This document shows, in pieces, positions 45,481 to 57,780 of a stretch of 64,000 nucleotides of DNA (position 1 is the stretch's first letter; each line of letters opens with the position of its first letter). Both the position numbers and the translations under genes were made by a program. The DNA is from Hyalella azteca (Eukaryota > Arthropoda > Malacostraca > Amphipoda > Hyalellidae), in NCBI RefSeq assembly GCF_000764305.2, contig NW_025947474.1, positions 124,001 through 188,000 on the forward strand. Reading direction: 5' to 3'. Below the pieces are notes generated by a model. It made no database searches and was not told the origin of the DNA. It was given only the letters and a program-made list of their open reading frames with translations.

Positions 45481-46799
45481 TCCACTCTCTTCAGTTCCCA
45501 CTCCTAGCGTTGCCTGCTTCATGTTGTTGTTGTGGTCCTCAAAAGCTCCGTGTGTTTTCCCGAAGATAAGGGATTATAAACCTCTCCTTGAACGTGAATT
45601 TTTATTTCGTTGGATTTAAGATGCCTACCGATCAATGTTTTTGCTGTAGGTGTGCCAACGACGTTTTTTCCACACCGTGTCCTTCCAAGTTCAAGTAATC
45701 CCTTCTTACTCTCTAACTGATATAATTTAACCTCATACGTTCCTATTGTTTCATCATATATTCCTCGAGAAGGATACATTCCTCAATCCTGAGGATATTG
45801 CCAACATAGCTTTGAATTTCTACTAGGACTCGAGTGCGACACCCGAGGCTAAGTGAGGGCTGAACGCACGTCTTGAGGCGCTTCGCAATATAGGAGACCG
45901 CGGCCTAGCTTGCTCCAGTTCCCTTATGTCGGACGCTCGGCAAACATTCCGTTTAACTGACCGCGTACGGCCTCCCTTCGCTCCGCTGAACAATGACCCG
46001 CTGCTAGCTGTACCCGACATGGATTGCGATCAACTAGCCATGGATTAGGTTCACTGAATTCTGCTGGCTGCACCTCAGATTGTACCAGTATCTAAGATCT
46101 GGATACAGGAAATTCGAGATTGATTTAGCGCATGAATTTCTGACATTTCTTACGAATGACACAAATGGGAGCACAGAATTGTTATGCAGCTCTAAAATCA
46201 AAACCTCAGCCGTCTATATAGATTAAACTTCATTTGTTCCTAACATAATCTAAAGTCGTCGATTTCTAACATCAAAGATTTGTATGACCATCGATTTGAA
46301 CAGCATTGATTCGTACAACCATTTATTTCTATCATAATCAATTTTCAAGTTTTTCAGTTCTAATATCGTAAACTGCCTCTGAAAGTTTGCTGCTGCTGTT
46401 TACATATGTTCACCAGACTCCTCAGGCGCGCTACGGGCGGCCATGTGCCCGGTTCCGATTTATTATTGCACTGCTGGTGTATTTATTATTTGCATGTTAT
46501 ACTAACCTTCACTTAGGTCGACATCTAAATATTAACGATGAGAAATGTTTTCACTCTGCTATTTTGACGATATACGTTTTGTGCAAGACATTTATATACG
46601 GAGCTGGACAATAGTGGCAATTAGAGAGCTTGATTGTCTTTTAATTTGATTATCGACTGCTAGCTAATTTATCTTACCTTATAAGATTTCATCAATGAAT
46701 TTAATTGCATTATCGGAGCAGCGCCTGAACAGTCTCGAGTTTTACTCGCGCTTCATGGCTAATGTTACATGATTCAGACGCCCATTGTGTAGGCTGAGC
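45481..46799. other. Unassigned interval
   Basis: Minus frames at 45519-45779 and 45823-46020 are not recognised. ACAACCATCGATTTG-like motifs near 46280-46340 are loosely repeated. Confidence 0.4.
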
Positions 46800-47090
46800 T
46801 AGCACTGTTCGGTCTCCTTCTTGTTACCAAGTTTCGGCTCGGCAATTCAGAGGTCCGTTGCGTATACCGAGCAAGCATTGTTCGGTCTCCTCCTTGTTGC
46901 CAAGTTTCGGCTCGGCAATTCAGAGGTCCGCTGCGTAGGCCGAGCATGCATTGTTCGGTCTCCTTCTTGTTGCCAAGTTTCAGCTCGGCAATTCAGAGGC
47001 CCGTTGCGTAGGCCGAGCAAGCATTGTTCGGTCTTCTCCTTGTTGCCAAGTTTCGGCTCGGCAATTCAGAGGCCCGTTGCGTACGCCGGT
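46800..47090. repeat. 73-bp minisatellite, 4 copies
   Basis: GGTCTCCTTCTTGTTGCCAA recurs at 46811, 46884, 46957 and 47030, exactly 73 bp apart. Copies differ at a few positions. Since 73 is not divisible by three, a single frame reads three phases of the unit in turn and stays open; this explains the 114-codon frame here. Confidence 0.97.
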
Positions 47091-48780
47091 GCCGGGATTG
47101 GCCCGGTCTTTGCCTGCTGGTCCTCCAAATCGAGGCTGGGATCAACAGATAAAAAGAGGGATTAAGCGACCGGGGGGGATGATAGAGCGCGGATTAGCTT
47201 GTCCACTCTAAAGGAAATTAACCATGATAGCCATGATGCCGTGTGTGAATGTCATTTAAATTTCCTCCCGGCTGTAGTAACAGCGCTTAGAACTTATTAA
47301 GCAGAATGGGTAATTCTGGGCATAGATTATTTGAAATGAATTTTTATTTTTTAACTTGCTAGTCGCGCCTGTGCCTCGACTAACTGATATTTTTTCTCGC
47401 GATCCAGTCCATATTATTTATCGAGTGCCAATACAATAAAAAAATCGATTTTCAGTAAAATATCAATAACGAAAGTACTAAAGAGCTTGATGTAACTGTT
47501 TCCAATTGCATACCATTTACCATTTAAATATTCAAACCGGTTCGCATCTCATTCAAAACACGACTTGTATCTAACTTTTAACAGTAGAAACCGAAATAGA
47601 ATATTTTGCTGTCAATGTCTCTCCAGTCGAACCTTGTGCAAATAGTACCTGAATGGCTCACTCGACCTCCGATGTGCCCTGTATCAGTGATACTTGCTTT
47701 CAGTCGTGGCTTGAATCGCTCGTACGTTGAGACTATGGGTCTCAACACCGGCCCTTAAACAGCTGTAACAATAATAATGCCTGTAAGAGGCCTTCTACAG
47801 CCACCCATTACGCCCAATGCCTTCCACTTCAAATTTCAATTGAGTGCCTAACGCCGGTGCTGGCAGATTGTAAAATTTTACGGCTGGCGTAATGGCCCCT
47901 GCAAAGTCATCGTGAAACTTGCCGTTTTGCGGCGGTCGGGTTATGCATACTGGCTGGAGTTTTCTGCCACCAAACACCAGCGATACAATAATGTCTTATT
48001 ATAATCCCGCATTTCTATCTGTATAGCATTTCTAATTTAACATATGATATTTTCGAGAAATTGAAAGATTTGATAAATGATTTATTTGTCTTGAAAATTT
48101 GTGTCATATCTATTTGTTACGATCTTTGTTTTGATGATACCCGCGGGGAATACTGTTGCGGAAAAATAGTTTCGGAAAATGTCCGTTATATTTTTTATTT
48201 AGAAAACTTTCCGATAATTTATCGTCTCTTAAACTTCAATTTTTTACATATGACTTGCCCTGGTTTCCGATGCTTTTGCCACGTGTAACGGTCGTATTGT
48301 GGTCATTTAAACTGCACGTGTCCAATGCTGTAGAGGTCAAGACCATGTATTGTATCTAATATACAAAAACAATCTAGAAATTCAGCTGAATGTTCAAATG
48401 TTAAACATACAATCGTTTTAATGGTGATTCTAGAATTCAAATTTTCTTAACTTGCTGGCAAGTAGTAACAGATAAGTGGGGGTTTTAACGTTTTTATATT
48501 GATGCGTTAGGTGCAGGACTTACTTCTTAATTAAGGTTTCTTCCGAATTTTTGAGTGAATGTTTTAATATTGGGTGAAAATGGGAGAGCTGGAATTAATT
48601 GGCTGATTTCAGTTCCAATTAAAACTATGAAATTTCCTGGACTCGCAACGGAATAATTTAATCCGCTGTGATTGAAGGTCAGTTGCCGGATGACGCTGAT
48701 AACCGACCTGGGATTCCGAGCTGATTTTACCTCGCGCACGCCGCTCCCCAGCCAACGCATCCAGCCGCTGCTGATAGTAC
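47091..48780. other. Unassigned interval
   Basis: No array or recognised gene. A GC-richer patch at 47790-47980 holds a 60-codon minus frame of unknown nature. Confidence 0.45.
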
Positions 48781-49065
48781 ATGTTGTGTTATCATGTACC
48801 TATGTTTATTGTGATGTTGTGGCTGTTATCATGTATGTACATTGTGATGCTGTGGCTGTTATCATGTATGATGTACATTGTGATGTTGTGTTGTTATCAT
48901 GTATGTATATTGTGATGCTGTGGCTGTTATTATGCTGGTACATCATGATACTCGTGGACATCATTAAGTACTTACATTGTGATGCTCTTGGATATTACTA
49001 TATGTATGTTATCAAGCATTTTGATGCTCGTGAGTATTACTATGTACGTGCATTGTGTGTGTATC
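48781..49065. repeat. 33-37 bp degenerate minisatellite, about 7 copies
   Basis: GTTATCATGTATGTACATTG recurs near 48788, 48825, 48858 and 48893, then decays. Confidence 0.88.
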
Positions 49066-50521
49066 TCAGTATTGTTGCCATTTCCACAATAGAACTGCTG
49101 GATATATATTTCAATAAGGCGCATTTGCATCGTCGGTTCTATCATCGCCTGCGGTAAATAAGTATTGACTTTGAATGTGCGCTAATTTCGTGTGCCTCGT
49201 GGATTGATTAGCACAAATTAAAATCCGTCCAGCTAGATACGTCGGTTGCATTATTTTTGCATTTGTTTCTAGCATCGATATTTATCCCACAAAATTCCTT
49301 GACTTTTGATGCATGAATTATTTTAGTTGCGTTATTTTAAGGTAAATTACCTTTTGAAATTATCGCTCACACCCAAGTGCTAGGTAGTATTCGGATTCAC
49401 TCGGATTATTAGCAGGTTCACATGGCTTATTGGAGCGAGAAACCATAAGTTTTACCTTCTTTTCAAAACTAAGCTGACATTTTCAACCGGTAAATATAGT
49501 CACCACTGACCGGGTTGGGCTGATTAAGAATATTTGAACCACCATTCGTAGAACTCCACCTTGAAAGCTTTCTGGGATACGCTGAGGTATGATGTCAAGC
49601 GAATCAGAATGCACTGCTGTATGGTCTCAAGTGATGTTTTCTGAACTGCTGTCTATTTTTTAAGAATGCACGACGGATCGGAACTTTTTCACGGCCTATC
49701 GAAAGTTTCGTGCGGAAAAATTTCATCGATATTGGACCAGATGATGCTATCGGTTTGTAATCGAGCAGAAAACGCGTTGCTCTGTGTGCAACTTGGAAGT
49801 GTTAGTAAAGCTCTTTTACGTTCAAATTACTTCTAACTAATTACTTCCACTTTCACTGTAATTATAACTTCAACTTAATGTAAACTTGATCTCAAGTGAT
49901 AAGATTTTTTCTCGATTTTTTCAACTCCGCATTAGCATGAAAACGATTAATCACGTTTCATGACTGACGTTCAATTATCACTAATTTATGCTTGAGTTGA
50001 GCTCAAAATCAGTCTCCACACCAGCTTCATGACCTCGCGTCGCTATCACCGACGTCGTCACTTCACAACCAAATTCGCACGACTTCCTAGTTCGTCAGAG
50101 CAGTTCCGCGTTTGTTGGTCTCTAAAAACGAAGCTCATTCGCACAGGCGTCACCCAAAAGTCACCTAATTACTTGACTTGTCGCGGCATTTTAATAACAA
50201 CACTCATTGCGCTCGAGTTTAGGCAACTCGTCTCTGGTTCACAGAAAAGTTTCGTAAGAATGTTAATTTGTGGCCCTGGAATTTCATCGGCCCGTCCGTA
50301 TAAATGTTTAATGTAGCTACAGCGTCCGGGCTGTAGCCGCTTCTTCATCCGCTCCTATTGGCGTCAAAGAAAATTATCTTGAACTAGTCGATGTTCACTG
50401 AAAACAATTATTTATTATTGGAAACAAATTATTTGACCTCATTGCCGTTACACCCCCGTTTAAGATGAAGCAATTGAGGGACAATCGGCGAGTTGTTGAT
50501 AAGCGCTATCATTCATCGTCG
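49066..50521. other. Unassigned interval
   Basis: The frame at 50029-50316 (+), 95 codons and basic at its start, is not recognised. Otherwise AT-rich. Confidence 0.4.
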
Positions 50522-50703
50522 GCTGCCGCCGTGGCAGAGAGTTGCCTGCTGCCGCTGTGGCAGAGAGTTGCCTGCTGCCGCCGTGGCAGAGAGTTGCCTG
50601 CTGCCGCTGTGGCAGAGAGTTGCCTGCTGCCGCCGTGGCAAAGAGTTGTCTGCTGCCGCTGTGGTTGTGCGAGTCGTCTGCTGCCGCTGTGGCAGCGGTC
50701 GTC
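50522..50703. repeat. 26-bp minisatellite, 7 copies
   Basis: GCTGCCGCTGTGGCAGAGAG recurs at 50522, 50548, 50574 and onward. CCGCTG and CCGCCG variants alternate for the first copies; the last two are degenerate. Confidence 0.95.
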
Positions 50704-51471
50704 TGCTGTGGCAAAACATGGCTGTGTTTTAGCTGCCGTCCTTGATGTTGATTTTTGTCCCTCGTGCTGAGGACGCGCGTTGTTTTAGCGGCGAACGTCT
50801 TGGTCGGTGGACTTTTACGCCATTCTTCGCTGCAATTATTGACCTCGCATCATTTTCTTATCGCTGTTTTTCCCGAATTAGCAATAGAGGCTATCATTCT
50901 ACGAAATAGCGGATTACATGAATTTGTTTCCTTTTTCTTTCTCTGCGTTGATTTAAAAAGTTATTTCAGTTTTCTTTCCATTTTAAAATTTCTTCGGTAA
51001 AATTGTACCTCAGGTTGGATTTTATTTTTCATCGGCGTCCAACTGGAATGTTATATTATTCATTATCCTATTTACAATAATATTTTATGTGATTTACCTA
51101 CAACGAATATCAATATAGGACATATAGGCTGCGTTGCTTGTGCTGAAACACTCGATCTGCTCGTAATAATAATAACTAAAGCGATGTTCCTCATGTTGCT
51201 ATGATATGTGTGCCGTTTATCAAAACGATCGTTCCGCACATGCCTTCAATAATGAAAGGTGTGGGATGTTCTCAGGTGTTTATCAGCTGGTGCTATCTCG
51301 AATAAGACATGTTATGTCTCATTCATCACTGCTCTTAAGATAAATGCCTTCATATATTTACCATGGCGGTTTGAGATATTGGACCACTGATATGGAAACG
51401 CACCTTTGATGCTTATTGTTGATAACTGTTCGGGTTGCTGTAGTTCAACACTGTAATGCTTTAAACTGTGG
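50704..51471. other. Unassigned interval
   Basis: Nothing recognised; includes an unrecognised 81-codon frame at 50755-51000 (+). Confidence 0.45.
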
Positions 51472-51564
51472 TTTACAGTCTCAAGGCAGCTGCAGTTTCC
51501 AGTCTCAAGGCAGCTACAGTTTGCAGTCTCAAGGCAGCTGCAGTTTACAGTCTGAGGGCGGCTG
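51472..51564. repeat. 24-bp minisatellite, about 3.7 copies
   Basis: TCTCAAGGCAGCTGCAGTTT recurs at 24-bp steps (TCAAGGC at 51481, 51505, 51529). Contains the palindrome CAGCTG or CTGCAG. Confidence 0.95.
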
Positions 51565-51862
51565 TGTCCCTCTGGATTTTCGTTAAGTTTCACTCGCGAT
51601 ATTTCTCGTGCCCGCTCCCCTGCCAGCCCACCTTTATTTAGGCTAATTTCATTTCGAAGTTAAAGTCGTTGGGTAGAAGTTACGCTAAGTTTGGGCACTC
51701 GCTTCGCCCTTTCTCTGGGCCTGTCGCACCGTTATTGTTGAAATTCGCGCGTCTGCACTACAGCGCCTCGCCCTGTGCGACCTGATGCCTGTATGCGCTT
51801 TGGGGGCCGTTGACCTGTCCAAGACGTGCTTTTTTTGTGCTAACGTGTAGGCCTTCAGGGCA

Positions 51863-52107
51863 GGTCACGTGTAGACGTGCTGGTCACGTGTAGACGTGCT
51901 GGTTACGTGTAGACGTGCTGGTCACGAGTAGACGTGCTATCCACGAGTAGACGTGCTGGTCACGTGTAGACGTGCTGGTCACGTGTAGACGTGCTGGTCA
52001 CGTGTAGACGTGCTGGTCACGAGTAGACGTGCTGGTCACGAGGAGACGTGCTAGTCACGTGTAGACGTATTGGTCACGTGTATACGTGCTAGTCACGTGC
52101 AGACTCG
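51863..52107. repeat. 19-bp minisatellite with repeated CACGTG, about 13 copies
   Basis: The unit GGTCACGTGTAGACGTGCT has strict 19-bp spacing. CACGTG, a perfect E-box-type palindrome, is intact in about eight copies and changed to CACGAG or TACGTG in the others. Confidence 0.96.
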
Positions 52108-52222
52108 CAGTTCGCTTGCATGCATGCAGCTTACATGTGTGTTGGTGCTGAACTGCACTGCAGTGCAAATTGCGTACTCACAATATGTTAATGCGAGGCA
52201 GTTGGCCTGTTGATGCCGACTC

Positions 52223-52360
52223 GTACTTTAAAAAAAATTAAGTGATCATAAGTTCGTCAGCCAATCATCGACGGCCTTTCAAGCAAAATCCACCAATCAG
52301 AGACAGGAAAATAGAGCGTAAGTACTTAGGTTCACTTAGCGAGTTTTGAAAGTATGGCCC
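52223..52360 (-). mobile_element. MITE family A, copy 4 (inverted, decayed left end)
   Basis: Interior blocks GCCAATCATCGACGGCC, AAGCAAAATCCACCAATC and CGTAAGTACTTAGGTTCAC and the right end TTTTGAAAGTATGGCCC match copy 1 inverted. The left end retains only TACTTTAAAAAAAATTAAG. Confidence 0.82.
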
Positions 52361-53047
52361 TATAGGTCTGTTGGTGCTCTACCAATAATGATGTAGAGCA
52401 ACGCTAGGTCAGATGATGAGAAGGCGACGCTGCGTCATGATGTGTGGCAACGATGTACAATGATGATATTGGACGATAGTCTTCAGAAACTTACTACTTC
52501 TAAACTTGCTATGTTTCGTTACAATTAAAAGAATTTCGTACTAATGAGCGTTTGACGAGTCGCGTTAAAGGTTAAACGTTAGGTGATGAAAACTAGTTTA
52601 ACGAGAGCCTCGTAACGACTCGTGTTAAATTGGTTCTCATCTCGAGCTTCATAGACTTTCTTATTATTTGACGGATATACCACCCAGGTGTCTCTTCGTT
52701 AAGCGTCTGATATTATTTTTTATGCTAATTCAGTGTTGACGTAATGCTTCAATTTAGGGTAATAAATTAGTGCATTATCCAGTAGCTGGTCGATTTAGAA
52801 TAACGCTACCGAGGAGTTTTTTGAATTACTTCGATGGTTAAGTGACATTTGCATATCGGTCAGCAGTTATAAGTTCTAACTTCAGTCAAATTGTTCTGTT
52901 CCGCGCCTTTTTACTGAACTCGATTCCATCGCAGGCGCTCTACTAACAGGGGAGATAAAGTAAAAGAGAGGGACGGACTTCGGTGTTCTATTTCCCCCTT
53001 TCCATGTCAAAGCCTTTGATCCTTTTACAAATAGATCTACCTCTGTT
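52361..53047. other. Unassigned interval
   Basis: GATGATG-rich near 52385-52470. Otherwise nothing. Confidence 0.45.
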
Positions 53048-53300
53048 GTCATGTAAGCTGCCCTTCTGTTGCCATCGAGGCTGCGTTGTTGTTGACATTC
53101 AAGCTAGGTATCTATCTAGGCTATACACTCTCGTTGCTATCTAGGTTGCACTCCCGTTGCGATCTAAGCTGACCTTCTGTTGCCGTCGAGACTACTTTGT
53201 TGTTGGCATTCTAGCTAACCTACCGTTGCCATCTAGGCTGCCCTTCTGTTGTCATATATGCTAGCCTTCCCTTTTCATCTAGGCTACCTTTCGTTTCTGT
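53048..53300. repeat. Degenerate GTTGCCATCTAGGCTGCC repeat
   Basis: Seven or more variants of (G/C)TTGCCATCTAGGCT with irregular 20-50 bp spacing. An eroded array. Confidence 0.8.
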
Positions 53301-54215
53301 CTAGGTCGCTGTCCCGTGTCCATTTGAGTGTCTGCTCTCCCGTAACCAATAATTAAGGTTTTTCTAACGTTGCCATTAAATTCTCTCTTTATTATTCGCC
53401 TTTGTTGCTCACTTTACCTTTTTACACTATTACTGTGCCCCCCCCAATTCTCTCGCGCGTTTTTTCAGCTGTACTCAATCATAGATTTTTTTGATTTCGC
53501 ATTTTGAACTTGGCGCTTCAGCGACCACACTTTTCCGCAAGACAGTATTTTTTGTGCGTTATTTTTTCTTTAATAATACTTTTCTTATGAATAGGTGGTT
53601 TTTTTCAACTTCTTTTGAACTTACAAACCTCGTTGATTTTACACGAGATTAGTCCAAAGCTCTGGGCTACTATATATATCCTGCAATTCAATTCATACAC
53701 CAATTTGCGGTTTATTTTCATTTGTTCTTTTCTCAGTGAACTGTGTTTATCTAAGAATTAAATTGTATTAAAAGTCCTTATTTTGTAAGATTTAAGTCAA
53801 ACTCAACGAGAAATACGAGTATATTTCACTTTATCACCTCTCACGTCAATTAACGCACTCGCGTCTTCAAAGGAATTCTCAGTTCAATACCGTATTATGT
53901 AGCGTAATTTTCGTAATACCTCGACATGGTATGGAGAACGTGACCTGCTTTAGGATTCAGTATTCCGGAAAATACGAGCAGGTTTTGCCTGACTTTACAG
54001 AGCGCCGACGCATGTGTTTTGAGAGGCGACATTTGTGCGCCCAAGGCGCTTTAGCATGCAGCCTGTTACCCTCGCGGGAATCATGAATTGCAACCCTCGG
54101 CGGGGCACGAAAATGTTCTGTCTGGGTTTACTGGAGCGATGCTAGGCGGCCTCCGTGGACATTAGCATCGCTACCCAAATGAAATCCCATTGTTTGGTGA
54201 CACCTCGCGTCGCCG
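53301..54215. other. Unassigned interval
   Basis: Contains a C8 run at about 53437. No gene or array recognised. Confidence 0.45.
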
Positions 54216-54345
54216 CTGCGCTGCTGCTGCTATTGCTGCTGCTGCTTCTGCTGCTGCTGTTGCTGCTGCTATTGCTGCTGCTATTGCTGCTGCTGCTGCT
54301 ATTGCTGCTGCTGCTGCTGCTATTGCTGCTGCTGTTGTTGCAATT
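54216..54345. repeat. CTG/TTG trinucleotide repeat
   Basis: CTGCTG tracts broken by TTG and ATTG, about 40 triplets. Frames read poly-Leu or poly-Ala. Interruptions make it an imperfect microsatellite. Confidence 0.96.
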
Positions 54346-54646
54346 GTGGTGTTTGTTGCTGTAGTAACAGTAAATGTTGTCTGATGAGCTCCATGTCTCT
54401 TGAAGTTGATGCAGTTGTACATATAAATGTTGCAGCGGTTTTGTTGCTAAAACTAGTTCTGCTGATGTTTTTTCTATCGCTTCCGCACTAGTGCTGTGGA
54501 TGCTTGAGTTATTGCTGATGATGATTTTTTATTGCTGATGAAATTGTTGCTTGGTTTATGTTTTTGTTGGGCTTTTTGCCATCACTTAGCGCCAGTGTTG
54601 CTCCCGGTTTTTCTGCTCAAACTGTTTTTCAATTTATTTATTTCAG

Positions 54647-54830
54647 TCACAGCTTACTATTTTGCATCGCTAACCACTCTTCAAACGGTATCAATTATTA
54701 TGAATCAATAAATATGCCAAGTTTGATGCATACCCTGCATGTACTAAAAAAGTTTAAATGGCCAGATAATACAGTGATCTTCGAGAACTGGAAAAAAAAC
54801 TTGGTTGAAGAATTGGAAGAAACTATTTGA
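54647..54830 (+). CDS. Candidate terminal exon, function unknown
   Basis: A good acceptor (CAATTTATTTATTTCAG) ends at 54646. The frame then runs 60 codons, ending LVEELEETI and TGA at 54828-54830, with protein-like content (FKWPDNTVIFENWKKN). After the TGA the same frame continues open to 55220 for 129 more codons, Lys-rich at first. No family is recognised. An overlapping minus frame (54698-55021) shows that open frames arise easily here. Confidence 0.22.
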
Positions 54831-55304
54831 TCCATGAAAAGCACGATTTTTCTAGTGTTCACGCCAAAATATACATCTAAAGACCAAGAATTCACGCGTA
54901 TAAACGCACCAACCGTAAAAATCGACGTACCCGGAACTGTAAAAGGGAGAGAAAAAAAATCTGTGAAAAATAAGAACTTGAAAAAGGGCCGAACCTTCAG
55001 TACTGGTTTTGAAAAATTCAATCATTTTTTAACTATTAGGTTTACAATAACTTTTCTTTCTCGAGGTGTAGTAACCCCTTTCTCTCAAGTATTTTCCTCA
55101 AATCTCATTGTTTTCCTCTTACTGGAAACAAACTATTTTATTCTGTTGGATTTACTTGGTTCTCTCGCACTGAAAAGAATTTCCTGCGCATATTTTTGCA
55201 TGTTAAAGTACGAGTACTAAACATGGGCGGACGCGCGTCGCAATTTATATTTCCGCACCGTCGGGTTTTGCGCAATATTGTGTACTGTTAGCGACTCGCG
55301 GAAA

Positions 55305-55546
55305 TTACGACTTGTGGTTTTCTGCTTGTACTGCAAGCATCAAATCAATCCCTATTATTGTTGTGTCATAAATCGAGCCTATGAAAAGACCAATCCGCAT
55401 TATAAGTATAGCTACCATGTAGCCTATCAGGAAATCAACGTGACCGGTGTAATATGATGGCACTTTTATCGTTACTACTCGCGAATATCTCTGATACATT
55501 TCGAAAACATTCATGATTTGACTGATTCCAGCTTGTGTGACTTGAA
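55305..55546 (-). CDS. Candidate exon of a membrane protein
   Basis: On the minus strand CTTTCACCTTTTCAG is a strong acceptor ending at 55547. The following frame runs about 80 codons to a TAA at 55305. It reads VTQAGISQIMNVFEMYQRYS, a short polar part with YYTGHVDF, then a hydrophobic stretch (LIGYMVAILIMRIGLFIG) long enough for one membrane helix, and a second hydrophobic part (IIGIDLMLAV). Third codon positions vary, unlike the repeat frames. The pattern fits a receptor or transporter fragment, but I recognise no family. The upstream exon was not found, and an internal donor may replace the stop. Confidence 0.33.
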
Positions 55547-57604
55547 CTGAAAAGGTGAAAGATTTTTTGGTTGTGATTTTTATAGCTTCTCCCACCGCCG
55601 ACGTCACGACCTTGCTACGGCTGTACACTTACTACGGCCGTTTCGTCTTAACCTGCCGCGACAGTTTCGCTGCAGTTTCGCCGCATATTCGCCTACTGTC
55701 CACTGCAATGGTGTCGCCGACCCAAAATATCAAGCTCCATTGCGTTGAAACGCAGATCCTCTTTTGAAGTGGATCATTCAGTTCACTCGATCGCTTAGCC
55801 TCATTTCTTCTGTCACAAAAATGATGGATCAGATTTTCTTTTATTTCCTTTTTGTTAAGATATATATAAAATAAAAATTTTGAAATGATTGTAATTTTGC
55901 ATACCGATAATGTCTATTAACTTGTGCTGCATTATTTTCTTTTCTCAGGCTCTTTAACAACGGGTAACTACCGTTTAGATTGTGTACGAGAAGTGAAGTT
56001 ACAAGAAGTTACAAATCTTATAATCGATATGTAACACACTTCTACCTGTACAATCGATCTGAAAATTTGCACACTTGCGTAAAGTCGAAGACGATGCTTG
56101 AACACCGTCGATGCTTGAACATCAAGACATAATTAAAAAATGTAAAAAAAATTAATATTAAGAAAAATTGAAATAATTTTTTCATTATTTAATAATAAAA
56201 TGAGAAATTCATGTGTAATATCGGAGGCACTGGCCTCTCTTGATGTGTTGTGTTTAAAAAGTAAGTTTAAACGCATATTATTATTGTTTGTGATGGAGAT
56301 GTAAGTTGCTGCTTGCCATCAATTCTCCGTCATCCTTCGAAACAACTTGAGTAATATTTTCCACAATGAACTTGCTGATCGAACAATGAACTTACAAGAC
56401 GGGTAGTCACTCTTGCGTTTCCGATAATTTCCTTATTAAACTCCCTTGTGCAACCTTGTGCAATTAATCATTAATTCTCTTCTGCTTTACGTGAATTTAA
56501 TAATGAACTCATTCCTGTATTGTCTATAATATTCATGCTGCTGGTTTGCAATGAAAGTTACTTAACAAGAGCACCCCGCGATGCGACAAACTGCAGAGCG
56601 GCTATTGACTCATCTGTATTCCCTCATCCCCTTGCCTCTCCCTCTACCTCATCCCCTGCAATCGTCCCATGTTCTGGGGCTGCAATTATTGTTTTTGGTC
56701 GTATCACGGTTGTCAGGGGATCAGCAAACTTTATTTCCCGGATTTACTTGATCCGCGAAATTTTCGCTAGAATCCCCGGAAGAGCGCGCATTGGCCGGTG
56801 CAGGCTGGCTGATTCTGAACGCTATGTATTCGTGCTATGATTTAGCCCAGCATTTGTCCCTTAATGAACTGCAATAAAATTATCAAGGGTGATTTGCAGT
56901 AGTTCAGAATGATAGTTCTCTGTTTGCTAATGAGTACGTGATTGATTTTTTTGCATGATTGAGCATTAAAATCGGTTTTTATGTATACTTGTAAAGACAT
57001 CCTTTAATTTTTGTATACGAAGCGGCTGTCACTTGTATATGATGGAGGCACTGTTCTCCATATTTATTTTTTCCCGTCGACAATTTGTATCGTTACTTTA
57101 ATGAGAACCATAACACTACGATTTTGTGTTTTATTGATATTATTTTTGAAATATATTATGTGAAATTTAAGGATCTTATAATTATTCGTTTGGCCAGAAA
57201 TAACTCAAGTGTTTTAAATGAGTCCATTGAGTTTTTTCGGTCACCCGATACTGTTATTTTCTTGATTAGGCATATGTCGGTGCTCTTTGGTCCATGTTCA
57301 GAGCTTATTGTCTGAATTATTTATTATTCTCGTTTATTATTTCATCTCATTGATTAATGAGTATTGTATTAACTATATTAGACTGGTTCATTGTTAAAAA
57401 TCATTCTTAACATGACAGTTCAGCATCTTGAGCTGCTAGTTGGAGCAGAGCGAATGTAAATTCGTCCTGTTCACCGCAATCTCGTATGCATGCGAACGCG
57501 CGACGAACAAGACTCGATTGGAATGGTTTGCGTGAACGGCAGCGATCTGATCGCTTCTCGAGATTCCGCTCCAGGCTAATAGGCTACGTAATCGTCGGCA
57601 CATA
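55547..57604. other. Unassigned interval
   Basis: CGATGCTTGAACACCGT is directly repeated near 56091-56120. The frame at 56520-56840 (+), 106 codons, is not recognised. Confidence 0.4.
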
Positions 57605-57780
57605 CCAACCCGTACGTGTGTGCAGCGTGTGCTCCAGTGCAATACCAGACCGTGTGTGCACCGTGTGCTCCAGTGCAATATACCAGCTCGTGTTGGCAGC
57701 GTGTGCATGCGGTGAAATTCCAGCCCGTGTGAGCACGGCACGCTCGAGTGCAGTGCTCGATGAGCACCAGCCCGTGTGAG
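57605..57780. repeat. Degenerate 38-40 bp repeat
   Basis: GTGTGCTCCAGTGCAATA occurs at about 57626 and 57664, with CAGCCCGTGTGAGC variants following. Frames on both strands are open through the array. Confidence 0.85.

Noticed and set aside
54155..54364. Poly-leucine frame resembling a signal or membrane protein
   Set aside because: A CTG/TTG microsatellite; the opposite strand is equally open as poly-alanine.
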